The notes under the pieces: generated by a model
The model's database searches: none
Told to the model about the DNA's origin: nothing
The model's input: the letters and a program-made list of their open reading frames with translations, nothing else
Shown: one piece after another, positions 61,768-64,000 of the stretch
How positions within the stretch are numbered: the first letter of the stretch is position 1
Layout of the letters: every line of letters begins with the position of its first letter
DNA from: VXYL01 sp963422285
GTDB taxonomy: Bacteria > Pseudomonadota > Gammaproteobacteria > Pseudomonadales > Azotimanducaceae
Reading direction: 5' to 3'
Assembly (NCBI GenBank): GCA_963422285.2
Contig: CAXXJO010000002.1
Coordinates: 310,001-374,000 of the forward strand
Length of the DNA stretch: 64,000 nucleotides
Position numbers and translations under genes: made by a program

Positions 61768-63159
61768 TCACCAGAGTGATTCCATCGATCTCTCGTGCGC
61801 GAGACAGCCGATCTCTCGTGCGCGAGACAGCGCCACGTAGACCTGTCCCTCGCAGAACGCTCCATGCGCCAAGTCGAGAGTCAGGTTATTCAGAGTCATG
61901 CCTTGGGATTTATGAATGGTGATAGCCCAACCTAGTGCGACAGGAAACTGTTGGAAGGTACCGATAACTTCTTTCTCTATCTTTTGTGTTCGATAGTTGT
62001 ACCGATACCTATATTTTTCCCACTTTTCACGGCCGACCACGAATACGTTACGACTGTCCAATTTACGGATCCGAACGGTGTCTGTATCATGCCCTACAAT
62101 CGTTCCAAGATCCCCATTGATCCACTTAGGCTTTCTATTTCTAAGGAAAATTACACGTGCTCCGATTTTTACTTCCAGTCGAGCAGGGATCGGAAAGCGC
62201 CAGCGATTTGCCGCAATGGATCCAGTAGTAACTGCATCATATCTAGTTAGCTGAGTTTCCAGCTTGTCTAATTCTGCCGAATTACGTGCCTTCGCATCGG
62301 CATTGGTCGGAACCAGGTAGACGCCAGACTCAGCCACGGCGTACTTCTTATCGCGATAGCACTGCCGATTGAATAAGGCTACATGCTGCCGGTGATTCTG
62401 ATTGACACGGATATGACTTAGCGACTCTATAAAATCCCCATCCGACTGGCGTCGCACCGTTTTGAGCTCGACCGGAATGATCTCCTGTACCTCGAATACC
62501 TTGGCGGAAAAGAAATACTGCGTCTTGTAGTAATGCGAGTAGTAGATCTGCTCTTCCGGGCTGCTGACCACTGGTGGTAATTGCAGCAAGTCGCCAATAA
62601 ATACCGTAGGCACTCCGCCAAAAGGCTGATCAGATTTGCGCACCTGTTGCAGAATGCGATTCATAGCGTCAACAATATTGGGCAGCACCATGGAAATTTC
62701 GTCGATAAGCAAGTAGCGAAGGTTCTCCATCACCACACGTGCCTTGGGTCTGATCTTAAACTCCGCCTCTGGGTCTATATGCGCTAGCGACAAGTGGAAA
62801 AAGGAGTGGATCGTGTCCCCACCCACGTTGATTGCGGCAATCGCGGTGGGCGCTACCACCGCAACATCTTCCAACTTGCCGATCAGCCAGCGAATCAAGG
62901 TAGACTTTCCCGTTCCTGCCCTGCCGGTTACGAACAGTGATGGACAACCGCTGTGCAGGGCCTGGAAAATGAAATCGTACTCGGGAAGCACCTCGATGTC
63001 GTCGGCACTCGAAGTTTCGCTCGACCAGGTTTTGCGCTCCCGTTTACCCTGCTCAGGGATGATGCTGGACTCGATCCGAGACAAATTCCGCGCTTGCGGC
63101 GCGTCTTCGCCGAGGATATCCCTAGCCAGCCTCCTGACAACTGTCTTCCATTCGTTCAT
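61768..63159 (-). CDS. PIF1/RecD2-like DNA helicase, C-terminus altered by duplication
   Basis: A 463-residue SF1 helicase. Walker A is FVTGRAGTGKSTLIRW with K85, followed by VAVVAPTAIAAINVGGDTIH (Ia) and LLIDEISMVLPNIVDAMNRI (II), then FIGDLLQLPPVV (III) and the last motifs VALGWAITIHKSQGMTLNNL and EGQVYVALSRARE. PIF1-type enzymes unwind DNA 5' to 3'. GC content is lower than its neighbours, suggesting transfer. An exact 23-bp tandem duplication (61786-61831) shifts the frame after SRARE; without it the frame continues as IDGITLVRPIAMKDVKVDAV through VLDFYRRLGMDVDGME to TAG at 61679-61681, so the normal 37-residue tail is lost. Confidence 0.85.
   Translation of the reverse strand: MNEWKTVVRRLARDILGEDAPQARNLSRIESSIIPEQGKRERKTWSSETSSADDIEVLPEYDFIFQALHSGCPSLFVTGRAGTGKSTLIRWLIGKLEDVAVVAPTAIAAINVGGDTIHSFFHLSLAHIDPEAEFKIRPKARVVMENLRYLLIDEISMVLPNIVDAMNRILQQVRKSDQPFGGVPTVFIGDLLQLPPVVSSPEEQIYYSHYYKTQYFFSAKVFEVQEIIPVELKTVRRQSDGDFIESLSHIRVNQNHRQHVALFNRQCYRDKKYAVAESGVYLVPTNADAKARNSAELDKLETQLTRYDAVTTGSIAANRWRFPIPARLEVKIGARVIFLRNRKPKWINGDLGTIVGHDTDTVRIRKLDSRNVFVVGREKWEKYRYRYNYRTQKIEKEVIGTFQQFPVALGWAITIHKSQGMTLNNLTLDLAHGAFCEGQVYVALSRAREIGCLAHERSMESLW
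61786..61831. repeat. Exact 23-bp tandem duplication in helicase gene
   Basis: Two identical 23-bp units (61786-61808 and 61809-61831, core CTCTCGTGCGCGAGAC, itself a palindrome) lie head to tail. Since 23 is not a multiple of three, the second copy shifts the reading frame of the helicase. Confidence 0.95.
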
Positions 63160-63298
63160 CGTTCTTCGGTGCTCGGCAACCGATGCCACTGCTGAACAGT
63201 CCTGCGTGTTGCAACACATAGCCGAGCCGCTCGTTGCCTGTTGCCAGCCTGTTCGCTCCCCGCATTCATCCCGATGCGATGCTCGTACGCGTTGCCGT

Positions 63299-64000
63299 CT
63301 AGTTCATCAGCGGATCCTTCATAGTCCGCCGTGGATCCAAGGCGTCGCGGGCCGCCTCGCCGACGAAGATCAGCAGCGTCAGCAGGATCGCCAAGGTAAA
63401 GAAGCCGGTGAGGCCGAGCCATGGGGCATGCAGGTTGTTCTTGCCCTGGGCCATCAGTTCGCCCAGGGAGGCGGAGCCGGCTGGCAAGCCGAAGCCCAGG
63501 AAGTCCAACGCCGTCAGGGTGGTCACCGCGCCGCTCAGAATGAACGGCACGAAGGTCAGCGTGGCCACCATGGCGTTGGGCAGCACATGGCGGCGCATAA
63601 TGACGAGGTTGGAAACGCCGAGCGCGCGCGCCGCGCGCACGTAGTCGAAGTTGCGGGCCCGCAGAAACTCCGCCCGCACCACGCCCACCAGCGCCATCCA
63701 GCTGAAAAACACCAGAATGACGAGCAGCCAGTAGACGCTCGGCTCCAGAATGCTCGCCAGGATGATGAGCACCAGCAAGGCCGGCAGCGAGGCCCATATC
63801 TCCACCAGCCGCTGGCCGATCAGATCCGCCAGACCGCCGAAGTAGCCCTGGAAGGCGCCCGCCAGGATGCCGATGGCGGAGGCGAAAACCGTCAGCGTGA
63901 CGCCGAACGCCACCGACAGGCGAAAGCCGTAGATGAGCCGCGCCAGGGTGTCCTTGGCACCGTCATCGGTGCCAAGCCAGTGCTGCGCGCTGGGTCGCGC
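63299..64000 (-). CDS. yejE: ABC transporter permease YejE-like, 3' part
   Basis: The frame is open to the right edge; 233 residues from the C-terminal side remain. TDDGAKDTLARLIYGFRLSV, FQGYFGGLADLIGQRLVEIW and the EAA motif region ARALGVSNLVIMRRHVLPNA are typical of oligopeptide/microcin C permeases of the OppC type, and LDFLGFGLPAGSASLGELMA matches YejE best. About five membrane helices are visible. Its partner genes (yejA, yejB, yejF) would lie outside the window. Confidence 0.85.
   Translation of the reverse strand, partial: ARPSAQHWLGTDDGAKDTLARLIYGFRLSVAFGVTLTVFASAIGILAGAFQGYFGGLADLIGQRLVEIWASLPALLVLIILASILEPSVYWLLVILVFFSWMALVGVVRAEFLRARNFDYVRAARALGVSNLVIMRRHVLPNAMVATLTFVPFILSGAVTTLTALDFLGFGLPAGSASLGELMAQGKNNLHAPWLGLTGFFTLAILLTLLIFVGEAARDALDPRRTMKDPLMN

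Overview
The window is GC-rich chromosomal DNA from a Gram-negative bacterium, most likely a gammaproteobacterium. The rppH-ptsP pair, rsgA, arfB, a YejE-type permease, TonB-dependent machinery and a Fur box all fit. Catabolic acyl-CoA genes are abundant: three stand-alone phytanoyl-CoA dioxygenase-like (PhyH) proteins, a PhyH-HEAT fusion, enoyl-CoA hydratase, MaoC hydratase, thiolase-like plus DUF35 pair, SDR and a single-chain acyl-CoA carboxylase. Toxin-antitoxin pairs, a Uma2 gene, a restriction-modification (R-M) pair and many decayed genes accompany them. This mix resembles free-living or host-associated (for example sponge-associated) marine gammaproteobacteria; that placement is inference.

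Layout. 1-13.9 kb: MATE exporter end, enoyl-CoA hydratase, PhyH protein, PPK2, the 1132-residue carboxylase, a tandem MarR-like regulator, a Phd/VapC-type module, the thiolase-like/DUF35 pair, a YciI-like protein and a MaoC hydratase. Two small elements with terminal inverted repeats lie here. 14-22.5 kb: rppH-ptsP, a DUF255 protein, a decayed arsC with an intact partner ORF, a Gfo/Idh/MocA oxidoreductase, a Uma2 nuclease with a damaged 3' end and a ThuA-like protein. 23-29 kb: BlaI-BlaR1-TonB signalling operon behind a perfect dyad, a wHTH remnant, SDR and two PhyH proteins. 30-34.5 kb: rsgA, arfB, metallophosphoesterase, Eis-like acetyltransferase, a truncated polysaccharide deacetylase and an IS5 remnant. 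35-40 kb: a 1355-residue membrane protein followed by a DUF4097 protein with ten TSGG repeats. 40-44 kb: pseudogene-rich stretch with an SRPBCC protein and a second PIN toxin-antitoxin pair.

44-49 kb: a tightly overlapping five-gene operon (serine hydrolase, HpcH/HpaI aldolase, acetyltransferase, membrane protein, Nramp-related transporter). 49-55 kb: a dead DUF4143 ATPase, the PhyH-HEAT protein, a YbjQ protein, and a SacI-like endonuclease overlapping a D12-class adenine methylase. 55-61 kb: PPOX-fold protein, decayed siderophore-interacting protein that keeps its Fur box, a coupled three-gene cluster (lipoprotein, CDP-alcohol phosphatidyltransferase, LLM oxidoreductase), and a two-gene unit. 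61-64 kb: a lower-GC PIF1-like helicase whose 3' end is broken by an exact 23-bp tandem duplication, and the partial YejE permease.

The main themes are operons joined by 1-4 bp stop/start overlaps, and many genes that look recently broken (arsC, siderophore-interacting protein, DUF4143 ATPase, S9 peptidase, isocitrate lyase-type, wHTH, Uma2 and helicase 3' ends). That pattern suggests a genome in an accessory-gene turnover phase, or local assembly error, which reads could resolve. No tRNA, rRNA, CRISPR array or prophage was seen.
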